DNA from: Nereocystis luetkeana
Taxonomy: Eukaryota > Sar > Phaeophyceae > Laminariales > Laminariaceae
Length of the DNA stretch: 64,000 bases
Reading direction: 5' to 3'
Assembly (NCBI GenBank): GCA_031213475.1
Contig: JARUPZ010000010.1
Coordinates: 5,558,776-5,622,775, forward strand
The position numbers and the translations under genes are program-made. The notes under the pieces were generated by a model. That model searched no databases, was not told where the DNA came from, and worked only from the letters and a program-made list of their open reading frames with translations. Below, in pieces: positions 55,829-64,000 of this stretch. The stretch's first letter is position 1. Each line of letters starts with the position of its first letter.

Positions 55829-58800
55829 CTGCCGAACAGTCAACATCCCAATCACGGGACAGCAGTACCCAACGGGCGGCGACAAAAGAAAGCCGAAGAA
55901 GCGGGGGGTTCAAAGGGATAGGGGGGGGAGAGGAGTTGTCGTGGGTCATCGACGGGTTATATACAAAACGCTTCAAAGGCACGAAAAATTAAAAAAACGA
56001 GATGCTTGAACACTTTTAACAGAAGTTGTGTAAAAAAGTGCATGCACACAGGCAGAGGGAGTCAGTGCGTTCAAAAACACAGGCACGCATTTCTTTTCTT
56101 GCAGACCTTCTACTTGTGTAAAGGCGGTGGTCGAAAGAGATTACCCCCGCGAACAGTCGACCAGCGCTAAGCAAGAGGGAGGTGCAGCACTTGGGGGGTA
56201 CGGCCACGCCAGCTACCCACGCGCCGCCAAATGTGTGCAAGGCGGCAAGCGGGTTGGGACAACATGCACAATGGTCGGACTGAAACCCTAACCCTTTTTC
56301 GAATTCGAAACGGCTCCAATCACAGCAAAGCGCCACATGCCAACGCGCCTCCTATCAAGTACTACTTCTGTATCCGATTCCGATGTCGTATCCGAGTCCG
56401 AATGCGACTCACCCTGCAGGAGTCCGACTACCCTCTTCCGCATGCGCATGTGCATGTACGTCTTAGTGGCCTTGAGGTGGTAGTGCAGGTATTGGCGGAA
56501 GCCGGTCAGCAGCGTTACCGTCTTCTCCTGCCGCCCCCGGTCCACGTGCTGCGGGAAGATAACTTTTCACGTTTCCACAAAACACACACAAACGAAAAAC
56601 CGTGCGCGTCATTTTCGGTTTCGGTTTCGTTTTCGTTTTCGGGTTCGGTTTCGATTCAATTTTTGGTTTTCGGTTTTTCGGTTTCGGGTTTAGGTGTCGA
56701 TTTCGCCTTCAGTTTCGATTTTGAGTTTGGAAAAAGATAGATTCATGATGTGGAAGGCGGGAAGGGGGGGTTGAAGATTCGCGGGCGCCTTGACGGTAAC
56801 GTTTTGGGGCTGTATCAGGCATCATGCGCTGATCACGCACCTACGAGTCAAAAATAGCTATAGTAGCATTTGCTCCGTGGCCGCGCATCAGAAACAGACG
56901 TGACGCATCCAAAGGATTATCTGCTTGTTTACTCATCTGTCTGGTTAATATTACTTCCCTGTCTCCTTTCTCTCTGCCCCCCCCCCCCCCCCCCCCCCGA
57001 TTTATCTCTTACTCGAAAGGGATGCGTGGTCAATGGTCAAATGACTAAGGCAAGCAACAAATGAGTACGCCCCCCCCCCCCCCCATTTATTTCTCCCCCT
57101 CCCTCCTATGTAGGGTTGGGTTGGCGTCGGTTGGCGACGACGCTGTAAAACACGCCTCTCACTGCGTGAGCTAGACAACCAGGGACCATTTTTTGTTTTT
57201 GGCGGTCACCACGGCTGGCGGTCGAGCTACTGTAGATTATTTTTTACGGGAAGAACCTCAACTCTACACAAGGGCCAATATCGTGAAATGTATTGATAGT
57301 GTGTATATGATAAGGCACCCACGAGGCAGTTACAAGGTAAACCCATTCCTGTCTTTGGACGTGGCCACCCCGAAAAAAAAAACAATTCATTGACGCCGTC
57401 ATCCAAATGCAAAAAATCCGCCTATAAAGCGGTTTTTAGTAGGATGCCGATCACGCTTCATGCGACTCGCTCAACACCTCACCGCGCTTCGCGCTTGGTG
57501 CGAGCAATGTCTGCCTGGTCGGTGCAAGATGCGAGGGTCTATGGTCATACGACTACGGCAATGCATGATGATGAGCACCCCCCCCCCCCCCCAATCTTCT
57601 CTCTTTCCCAGCCTCTCTGTCCCTGTCTCCAGTTTAGTATCTGCTTGTCTCTCACCGAAGCTGAGGAAGCCCACAGGCCGCTGTCCCCGCGGCATGGGCA
57701 TGCTTCGCAGTTCCAAAGGAGCCTCGGGGGTGAACGTGCAAGGCGGCGAGTTGTTGGCCACTCGCTGAGCATCCACGAACTCCATCAGGAACGACTGGGG
57801 GGACAAAAAACACGCAAAGTGACGCAAAGTGAGGAAAGGTAGGATGAGGTAACGCAAGGTACAGAGAGGTAAGGTATGGTATCATAGTAGGATAAGCTAA
57901 GCCACGGTGACCCAATGTAACGTAAGGTAACGCAATTTAACGCAACGTGACGTAACGTAACGTAACGTAACGCAGTGTTACCCAAGGTAGCGCAAGGAAA
58001 GGAAGGAAACACAATGTAACGTATGGTAACCTACGGTAACGCAAGGTAACATAGGGCAAGGTAGCAACGCAAGGAAGATAACGCACCGCAACGTGACGTA
58101 CCGTGCCGCAAGGTGTCACGTGAGGCCATTAATAGCTGGATGGGTGGATGACTTGGCTGGATGCATACAAGGGGGTATGCTAAATTACGACGATAAAGAG
58201 AGAAGACGGCACGCGATTGTTCGTCTCTCGCTTAGCAACAGCAGCAGCAGCAACAGGAGGAGGAGGGCAGGCTCTTGCCCCCCCCTACGTACGATAGAGC
58301 AGCGTGTTCTGTGTAGGGCGGACCATTCCCACCTTCGCGATGGCCCTCTCGTCTGCCTCCGGGAAATCGATGGCGAAGATCACCGTTACGCGGTCCGCCT
58401 GGAAAAATAATGGAGCAATAGCGGATAAAAGCTAGGAACAAACAAAAAACGAGGTGAAAAACAGCACGCATACACACCCCACCCCGAAGGGGAGAAAAGG
58501 TAGGGCAAAGAGCGCGCTGACACAATTTCTTCATCTAGAACCAAGAACCAATAATCAGCATTTGCCAAAATTCAACGAAATATTCATCAATCGTCAGCCA
58601 CACTACGCCAGAAATACACACCAGCAAACACAGGGTGCCCTAGGAAACCAAAGGCATACTCGTATACGTAACGCAAAGCAACGCAAGGCAACAGGAGGAA
58701 ACGCAAGGTAAGGCGAAGCAACGCAAAAAACACCCTAAACCGCTACCTGGTCGCGTCCACCATGCTGTGACTGTACGTTGACAACATTTTCTGTTGTTGT

Positions 58801-61800
58801 TTGTTTTTAATCATCACTTTCACTTTCCAGCTTAACTCGTAGGAGGTTTTACACTCAGCGGTCTTCTTCTGGACAGCCGTGGTCACAGGTGTCGTCCCTT
58901 CTCCCCTCCGGTACGTCCCTTCATTTTTTGTCGCGCATAGGGTTCAGCATTCCCACTGCTCGTCGATTTTCATCGAATGCATTAAATACAATTATCACCG
59001 CCTCAAAAGCAAAAGAAAAAAAATGAGGAAATCCCTTTCGGGCATTTGACCGCCTGGAGCGCCATCTCTTACCGGTATTCACAGGAAGGGGCTAAAAGAA
59101 AAAAACAAAAGTAAAGGAGAAGAAATACGAAAAGACAACTAAAAAATAAACTACACGCTGCTAAAATAAGCCACCTCCCTCCTCCAACCCCCCCCCCCCC
59201 CCGGCCCCCCTTCCCCTCTTTCTTCCAGAAAACGTGGGATTGTATACTCCCTCTCTCCGCCCCCCCGCCCGCGACATCGCGGCGTCACCTGCGGTACAAT
59301 GTACAGCATCTCCTTCTTTCGCCACGGCAAGGCCGACGGCGCGATGCTGCCGCCCCTTCCCTCCCGCAGCGCGTCGAAGGCCCGGTCGAAGGGTGCACCG
59401 ATCAGGTTGCGCTTCAGCTCGGTCAGACTGTTCATGTTGTTGTTGTCGTTGTTGTTGTTCAAAACAAGAAGTAAAAGTAGACACGTAAGCAAAAAACGCA
59501 CGTCAGCAGTGACTTTAGTTTTCTGCTTATTTTCAGGAAACAAGAAAAAACAAGTCAGCAGCGCGCGAGTTGAGTTTTACTGCAGGTCGATACTCAACTC
59601 TTGCACCACCATCACCACCATCACGACCCCACCGCTATCAGTTGTGTGTTACGATTCGGCCCAGCTTAAAAAATGTTTGATAGTCCACACTCATTTATCA
59701 ACCAAAACATCGTCATTCCACTAAATTTCTGAGAAATTTCCGAGGCGGTTGGGGTTAAGGTTTTTCGTACGTACGTAGGGTATCGGTGCTTAGCCCGGAC
59801 TTATTGGGGGTCAGAGTGCTTGGACTGGAGCGAAACTATTGATGCAGTAGTTATGAGTAAATGGGTGACCACGTCAACTATACTTCACCCATTCTGACGA
59901 GGCTGGGCCAAGGGCTACACAGCATTCACCCCCATCACCAATACCACCGCCACCACTCTCAACACCACCGCCCCCACCGCCAACACCGCTCACCTCTTGA
60001 GCAGCTGGTCCGGTGCCATGGTAGGGTTGTCGAGGTCAACGGTTAGCGTGAGGTTGTGCCCTGGTCGTGTTTCGGAAGCTACCAGCCCCTTGTACCTATT
60101 CGACAGCATGTCCGCAGCACCGTTGCTGGCGAGCAAAACAACACAGGCGTGTACAGAGAGGGCGTGCGTGGACGGGGAGAGGGGGTGTGTACTTTTGATC
60201 ATGCACGGCAGGAGGCGGGGGGGCGGAGATACTTGGAGGAGGAGCTGGAGAGGGAGGAGGGGGGGCATTTGGGGGAGCTGGGGGGGGGGGGGAGGGGGGG
60301 CATTTGGGGGAGCTGGGGGGGGGGGGGGAGGGGGAGGGGACGGTTTTACGACAGAGGGTTGGAAGGGGCAGGAGGGGGATGGGGAGCGTATTCAGTGGTT
60401 GTTTGCCCAAGTTATTTGGCCATTGAGGGGGGGGGGGGTACTCACTGTCATGCATGGCCGTAGTCGTATGACCATAGACCCTCGCATCCCTACAATACCG
60501 GGACGGGGCACGTCGGGTTTTCACCGACCAGGCAGACATTGCTTCTTGCGACCTCGGGAGGGGGGGAGGGGCAGGGGGGGGGTGTACTTGATAGGACAGA
60601 TGTACTCGATCTCATGCATGGCCGTAGTCGTACGACCATAGACCCTCGCATCCCTACAATGCCGGGACGGAGCATGTCGGGTTTTCATCGACCAGGCAGA
60701 CATTGCTTGCACCAAGCGCGAAGCGCCGTAGGGGGGGCGGGGGGGTACAGCTACCGTCAAAGCACCACTAAAGCAGGAATGGCCATGGCACGATGCGGTA
60801 AATGTAGTACGCGAAAGGGGGGGAAACCCCCTTTTACTCAACAGGCGTTCTTCGTGGGGGTCAGCGTGTGCCCCCCCCCCCCCCCCCCCCTCCTGCTCCG
60901 TCTCGAAAGGGATGCGTGGTCAATGGCCAAATGACTACGGCAAGCAACAAATGAGTACGCCCTCCCCCCCCTGCCCCTCTCCTTCCCTCTTCCCACCTCC
61001 ACCGAGGGTTTGCTAGCTGGTCCACAACGAGTACCATGCGAAACAAACTCGAGCATTTTTTCACCAGCGCAAAACCATTCCCAGTGTAAGTCCAAGTAGT
61101 TTATCAACGAAAGGAGGGCGCAATGGTTTCAATTCAACCCTGTTACTACCGCAAATATTTCCCTAAATAATTCTGCAGCTGGAAACAGTTTCCTTGCAAA
61201 TTCCACAATAGTTTCTTTCTCCAAATACGTGGGTGCCGTTGTGAAGCCGTAAACTTGGCGTCCGGTCAAACGACTCTTCCACCTCCCCAGGGAACCCCCC
61301 GCCCCCCCCCCCCGACCAGGGACCGATCAAAATTGCCCCCCCCCCCCCCCCCCGATCCTGACCTGGAGATCTCTTTCCAACCGCTCATGGAGATGGACAG
61401 GTGCATCGTGTTAAGGCTGTCTGGGGGTACCTGAGCCGGTGAGCCAGACAGGGGGAGGGGTGGAAGGGAAGAGGGCACGGGGAGGGGTGGGGGGGGAAGG
61501 GGAATGAGAGAGCGGGTGTTTGTACGCCCGAAAACTAAAACGTTGCTTTTATACCTGGTACAAATATCATGAACTTACTATTACGGGGGGCCATAGTTAA
61601 CAGGACCAGATATTGTTAGTAAAAATGGTTAAATATATAGGTTTTTGTATATACTATAGGTCCTGTTAACTATGGTCCCCCGTAATACCAATACAGCAGT
61701 AGCAACATTGATCACTGGGTACCTACAGAATACGAAGGGATTCGAGTTTCTGAATGATAGTATTAATAGTATCCCTGAGGTGTACGTGTACTTCAGTATA

Positions 61801-62025
61801 TACGTGTATATACTATTAAAAGCAGTACCGTAAAGCCGGGTACGTGCATCATAGAGTGATTCTAGCGTGCGTGATATACTCTCTCGTGGTATGTACCTTC
61901 AATGTGTACATGGCGTCATCGAAGTCGGCGACCTTGAGCTCGCACGGCTCCCTCTTTCCTTCCGTGAGCCGAGGCCGGATGGCATTCTCCAAAATGGGGT
62001 TGTAGCAGTCTAGAAATATCTGACC
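55752..62025 (-). CDS. ARPC2: ARPC2, Arp2/3 complex subunit 2 (p34-Arc), spliced gene
   Basis: Subunit 2 of the seven-subunit Arp2/3 complex. With ARPC4 it forms the core that docks on the mother actin filament during branched nucleation in the cytoplasm. Eight exons on the minus strand are supported: 62025-61897, 61430-61363, 60125-59994, 59427-59289, 58398-58333, 57794-57656, 56562-56413 and 55828-55752. All introns are GT-AG (466 to 1237 bp), phases agree throughout, and the sum is exactly 900 nt ending in TGA, i.e. 299 residues against about 300 in animal ARPC2. Recalled family landmarks appear in order: ADFD near residue 33, MHLSIS near 52, LKRN near 115, DRVTVIFAIDF near 157, FRQYLHYHLKATKTYMHMRM near 245, and VLNRA close to the C-terminus. 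The initiator codon is not located; a short exon upstream of 62025 is expected. Intron sequences are repeat-rich. The identification is firm; the first exon is not. Confidence 0.93.
56413..56562 (-). CDS. ARPC2: ARPC2 exon 8
   Basis: Encodes VIFPQHVDRGRQEKTVTLL, then TGFRQYLHYHLKATKTYMHM and RMRKRVVGLLQ, the best conserved ARPC2 helix ([20 protein letters not shown] in human). The acceptor is the AG after GTGAAA; the nearby CCCGCAG would break frame and delete the conserved VIFPQH. Donor CAGG|GTGAGT. Confidence 0.92.
56978..57083 (+). repeat. Short poly(C)-ended unit in ARPC2 intron 7
   Basis: A C run of about 20 bases precedes a 70 bp unit (GGGATGCGTGGTCAATGG to AAATGAGTACG) that itself ends in another C run at 57070-57083. 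Confidence 0.75.
57140..57592 (+). repeat. Poly(C)-ended dispersed repeat, full copy in ARPC2 intron 7
   Basis: About 450 bp, from GTAAAACACGCCTCTCACTG to GAGCACCCCCCCC. Aligns end to end with the reversed copy at 26664-27145. Confidence 0.8.
57656..57794 (-). CDS. ARPC2: ARPC2 exon 7
   Basis: Encodes SFLMEFVDAQRVANNSPPC through RPVGFLSF, matching VFMQEFKEGRR...APQVLFSHREPPLEL...GYITF. Acceptor CCCCCCAG, donor TTCG|GTGAGA, ends in phase 1. Confidence 0.9.
57810..58110. repeat. GTAACGCAAG-type minisatellite in ARPC2 intron 6
   Basis: Roughly 10 bp units (GTAACGCAAG, CGTAACGTAACG). A smaller related patch lies at 58665-58735 in intron 5. Confidence 0.75.
58333..58398 (-). CDS. ARPC2: ARPC2 exon 6
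   Basis: Twenty-two codons, ADRVTVIFAIDFPEADERA followed by IAK, matching DRVTVVFSTVF...VIGK. Acceptor TTTTTCCAG, donor AAG|GTGGGA. A later GTACGT donor at 58292 was considered, but only the GTGGGA donor keeps frame with the next exon. Confidence 0.9.
58798..58985 (+). repeat. Dispersed ~180 bp repeat, copy 2 (ARPC2 intron 5)
   Basis: Colinear and same orientation as 50242-50425, with GCATAGGGTTCAGCATTCCC and CACTGCTCGTCGATTTTCAT. Confidence 0.75.
59289..59427 (-). CDS. ARPC2: ARPC2 exon 5
   Basis: Encodes LTELKRNLIGAPFDRAFDAL through KKEMLYIVPQ, matching MLKRNCFASVFEKYF and the following DDETMYVE segment. Acceptor AACAG, donor GCAG|GTGACG, leaving phase 0. Confidence 0.9.
59994..60125 (-). 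CDS. ARPC2: ARPC2 exon 4
   Basis: Encodes SNGAADMLSNRYKGLVASET through TMAPDQLLK, equivalent to HGADELLKRVYGSFL...SLLYDLENLP of animal ARPC2. Acceptor CTCGCCAG, donor AGAG|GTGAGC, phase 2 at both ends. Confidence 0.88.
60421..60740 (-). repeat. Two truncated poly(C)-ended repeats in ARPC2 intron 3
   Basis: Each starts with a G run followed by GTACTCACTGTCATGCATGG or GTACTTGATAGGACAGATG, then the conserved GACCCTCGCATCCCTACAAT segment. Both are cut off near the GCAGACATTGCTT landmark. Confidence 0.75.
60866..60975 (+). repeat. Short poly(C)-ended unit in ARPC2 intron 3
   Basis: A 20-base C run, then GTCTCGAAAGGGATGCGTGG through AACAAATGAGTACGCCC and a second C-rich end. Same design as the unit at 56978. 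Confidence 0.75.
61363..61430 (-). CDS. ARPC2: ARPC2 exon 3
   Basis: Encodes VPPDSLNTMHLSISMSGWKE and two further residues. Acceptor GGCTCAG, donor CCAG|GTCAGG, ending in phase 2. It corresponds to the VMVSISLKFYKELQ segment of animal ARPC2. The donor is followed by a C/G homopolymer within the intron. Confidence 0.85.
61581..61685. mobile_element. 105 bp TTACGGGG MITE in ARPC2 intron 2
   Basis: Near-perfect terminal inverted repeats of about 27 bp, starting TTACGGGGG and continuing CCATAGTTAACAGGACC, with TA immediately outside both ends (61579-61580 and 61686-61687). The TA duplication and small size suggest a Tc1/mariner-type MITE. Its closest relative in the window is the copy at 48648. 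Confidence 0.85.
61897..62025 (-). CDS. ARPC2: ARPC2 exon 2 (first supported exon)
   Basis: Encodes 43 residues starting GQIFLDCYNPIL and ending DDAMYTLK, matching the N-terminal strand of ARPC2 (ILLEVNNRIIEE... in human). Acceptor CCGACAG and donor AAG|GTACAT, phase 0 at both ends. The frame stays open upstream to an ATG at 62091, so a start without an upstream intron cannot be excluded, but those extra 22 residues do not look like ARPC2. Confidence 0.85.
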
Positions 62026-62605
62026 CTGTCGGGGGCGCGAGCGCGCAGCGTAGCACCAAGCACCAAGCGTATATACATTTAAACAGAGCACAGGGCAGAG
62101 AGCAAACAGAACACATCACAGATCAGAGTTAGAGCAGATCGCAGATCAAAGGTCACAGATCACACGTCACATGACAGATAATTACGTACAGGTAGTTCAT
62201 ACCGGTATCCTGGTATGCCACAGGTATCACAGTCAGTAGTTTTCGGCGGGGGAAACCAAGAAACGAACAATGGGCAATCAATCTGTGCTGCATCGCCGGT
62301 TGGGTTTTATATAAAGCAAGGCGAGGCAAGCACGCCGCATAGCAGTGCAAGGTGGCTGACCGCTGCCCTCCCCCGCCCCTTTTAAAGCAGGATCCATACC
62401 GTACGTACGTACTGTACAGTAGCAGTGCCTGTTCTTACTCTCTCTAGAGCAGCATGTACCACGCCAAAACGCTCTCGGACGAACTTCGAATCAGTTTTAT
62501 CGACATTTGGGGGGCGTACTGAATATGCCGAGCGAAGCGTCAAACCGCAACATTCTCGATATATTTCCGAAGCCACCATTTTCGTTGTGCGTGCCCTAGG
62601 CCCTT

Positions 62606-62700
62606 GACCCTTTTTAGGACCGCAGTCCCGTTTCGGGGACAAAACCACTCAATATCCAAGTAGCTTGTCCCCACAATGGGACTGCAGTCTTAAAAGGGTT
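62606..62700. mobile_element. 95 bp foldback MITE upstream of ARPC2
   Basis: ACCCTTTTTAGGACCGCAGTCCC at the left pairs with the complement of GGGACTGCAGTCTTAAAAGGGT at the right (~40 bp arms). Lies about 0.6 kb upstream of the first supported ARPC2 exon. Confidence 0.6.
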
Positions 62701-62989
62701 ATTACCTCCTCTGGGACGCCGGGATAGCAACCAAAGCAATGACAACTTTTTGGCGATATCATCAGTTTTCGAGAAGTGCGAGCACCCAGCAGTACACGGG
62801 TAGGATCATATTACGCCCGTACCGCACGACTCCTGGCATTGTAACATAGACACCAATCTGCATAATTTGTCATTCCGCAGTAGTCGTTGCCGAGGTCGTC
62901 ATTTTTTATATCATCGTTCGACAATTTTCCCCTCTGACGTTGCAATGTTTTGGAGATATGATACGATCTTCACACGGGCAAGGGCTTTG

Positions 62990-63580
62990 TTATTAGGGTT
63001 GCAGCTAAAATCAGGTGTACCTGGCCACTTTTCGGCCAAAATCAGATACATACATACGGTACTGAAAAAAAGGACGAAACGCAAGCCAGGAACCCAGTTA
63101 ATAGCCAGACCGACATCGTACCCGGTTTTGGCTCGAAAAGGCCAAGGTATACCTGGCTTTGTCTCCTCTGTCTAGCTTTCAACTGATTTCGGCCAACTTT
63201 GAACCAATCAGAGAGGCCGTGTGTATATTGCTTTTTCTTTGCGTATGCGTCTGCGGTCCCTCGGTTGAATCCTCGTGTATAAACTCTGTACTCGTACGTA
63301 CGTAAGTATTTTTACATACATACGTACGCTGATTTAATTTTTTCTTCTTCGGGGTGTACGATGTTGCTCTAGTTAGTTGTAGTGATGTGTACTCTGCTGT
63401 TTTCTATGGCCACAGGAGTCATACTACAGCAACATGGATACACACGGCATTTCGTCTGCACCATCCCGCGTCGAGGTGGTCTCAGGTCTGGTACGGCAAG
63501 ACAATTTCGTGCCGAGCAGGCGGTGTCGCAAGGGGATGGTCGAACAGCTTCAAAGCGGTCAACGGGGGGGGGGGGGTGCC
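62990..63580 (+). repeat. Dispersed repeat ending in poly(G), copy 2
   Basis: Colinear with 42630-43110 (TTAGGGTTGCAGCTAAAATC, CAGGTGTACCTGG, CATTTCGTCTGCACCATCCC, CTTCAAAGCGGTCAACGGGG). It lies immediately upstream of the LINE RT fragment and may be that LINE's 5' region. Confidence 0.6.
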
Positions 63581-63689
63581 AGAATAAATGCTCTTGGCGC
63601 TTCCGCCGTGGCGAAACAGACGAAGACTGGTGACTCTCTGCAGGTCCAAGTGGAGCCCGTGGTACCTATACCCAAAAGGAAACAAACAA

Positions 63690-64000
63690 TTCAGATTTTG
63701 GAGGCCGCAGTTCATCCTGGACGAGGATGGCACGCTACTATCAGACAAGGTGCGCATTCTTAAACGGTGGGCCAGGTTTTTCGGCCCCCTCCTGACCACG
63801 GAATCGTCAAAGCTTAACCCAATCATCAACGCCCTATTTCCACAACGGCCGTTGGCACCATCGCTTGGAGTTGAGCCGACCATGGCTGACACGACGGCGG
63901 TAATCCGGGGAATGCCAAACTGGAAAGCAGTGGGACTAGACTACCTTCCGGCCGAGTTACTCAAAATCGACTACCCCGAATTCATCCGATACTTTCACAA
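63690..64000 (+). mobile_element. LINE reverse transcriptase fragment, runs off window
   Basis: Open plus-strand frame reading QFILDEDGTLLSDKVRILKR, WARFFGPLL, then VIRGMPNWKAVGLDYLPAEL and LKIDYPEFIRYFH at the window end. This is the N-terminal finger region of LINE RTs (typically GMPNWKAVGPDGLPAELLK). Frame open from about 63710 to 64000; probably continues to the right. A different lineage from the LINE at 46 kb. Confidence 0.85.

Noticed and set aside
58293-58332. Longer ARPC2 exon 6 using the GTACGT donor at 58292
   Set aside because: It would put exon 7 out of frame and add residues without counterpart in ARPC2; the GTGGGA donor at 58332 keeps frame.

Overview
The window looks like nuclear DNA from a multicellular or large-genome eukaryote, most likely a stramenopile and possibly a brown alga. 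That placement rests on general texture only: palindromic GTAC/CCAGGTACC motifs, CTG/CAG tracts, 0.5-1.2 kb introns and many repeats. No marker gene settles it. There are no operons, rRNA genes or CRISPR arrays.

One host gene is clear. ARPC2, the p34 subunit of the actin-nucleating Arp2/3 complex, lies on the minus strand at 55752-62025. Eight exons join in frame with GT-AG introns to give exactly 900 nt (299 residues plus stop), and only a short 5' exon is unlocated. Its introns hold a small TA-flanked MITE, poly(C)-ended repeats and minisatellites.

Nearly everything else is transposon or satellite. (1) 0.7-2.8 kb: two Tourist-like (PIF/Harbinger-type) elements sharing one TTA site; the second carries a ~265 bp tandem repeat with tRNA-Val-like heads. 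(2) 3-12.5 kb: dispersed repeats, foldbacks and minisatellites. (3) 13.2-19.95 kb: an old, broken minus-strand Ty1/copia element between ~740 bp direct repeats, with a primer-binding site matching the anticodon arm of initiator tRNA-Met. (4) 20-24.5 kb: degenerate repeats. (5) 24.5-35.3 kb: a nested stack in which a ~653 bp satellite-like repeat was hit by a 3.76 kb element with GGGTC-rich inverted ends and a decayed transposase-like gene, and separately by a very young Ty1/copia element (LTRs without substitutions, GGATA target duplication). (6) 35.5-39.3 kb: CTG-rich and GATC-rich minisatellites, then the 653 bp array. (7) 39.5-42.6 kb: a third Tourist-like element built of three 765 bp tandem units with another transposon nested in the last. 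(8) 42.6-55 kb: dispersed repeats, a decayed minus-strand LINE, SINE-like tRNA heads and a ~0.22 kb tandem repeat. (9) 55.7-62.0 kb: ARPC2. (10) 63.7-64.0 kb: start of a LINE reverse transcriptase domain that runs off the window.

The most unusual items are the GGGTC-ended transposon, the repeat family whose copies end in long C homopolymers, and Tourist-like elements chained through shared TTA sites.
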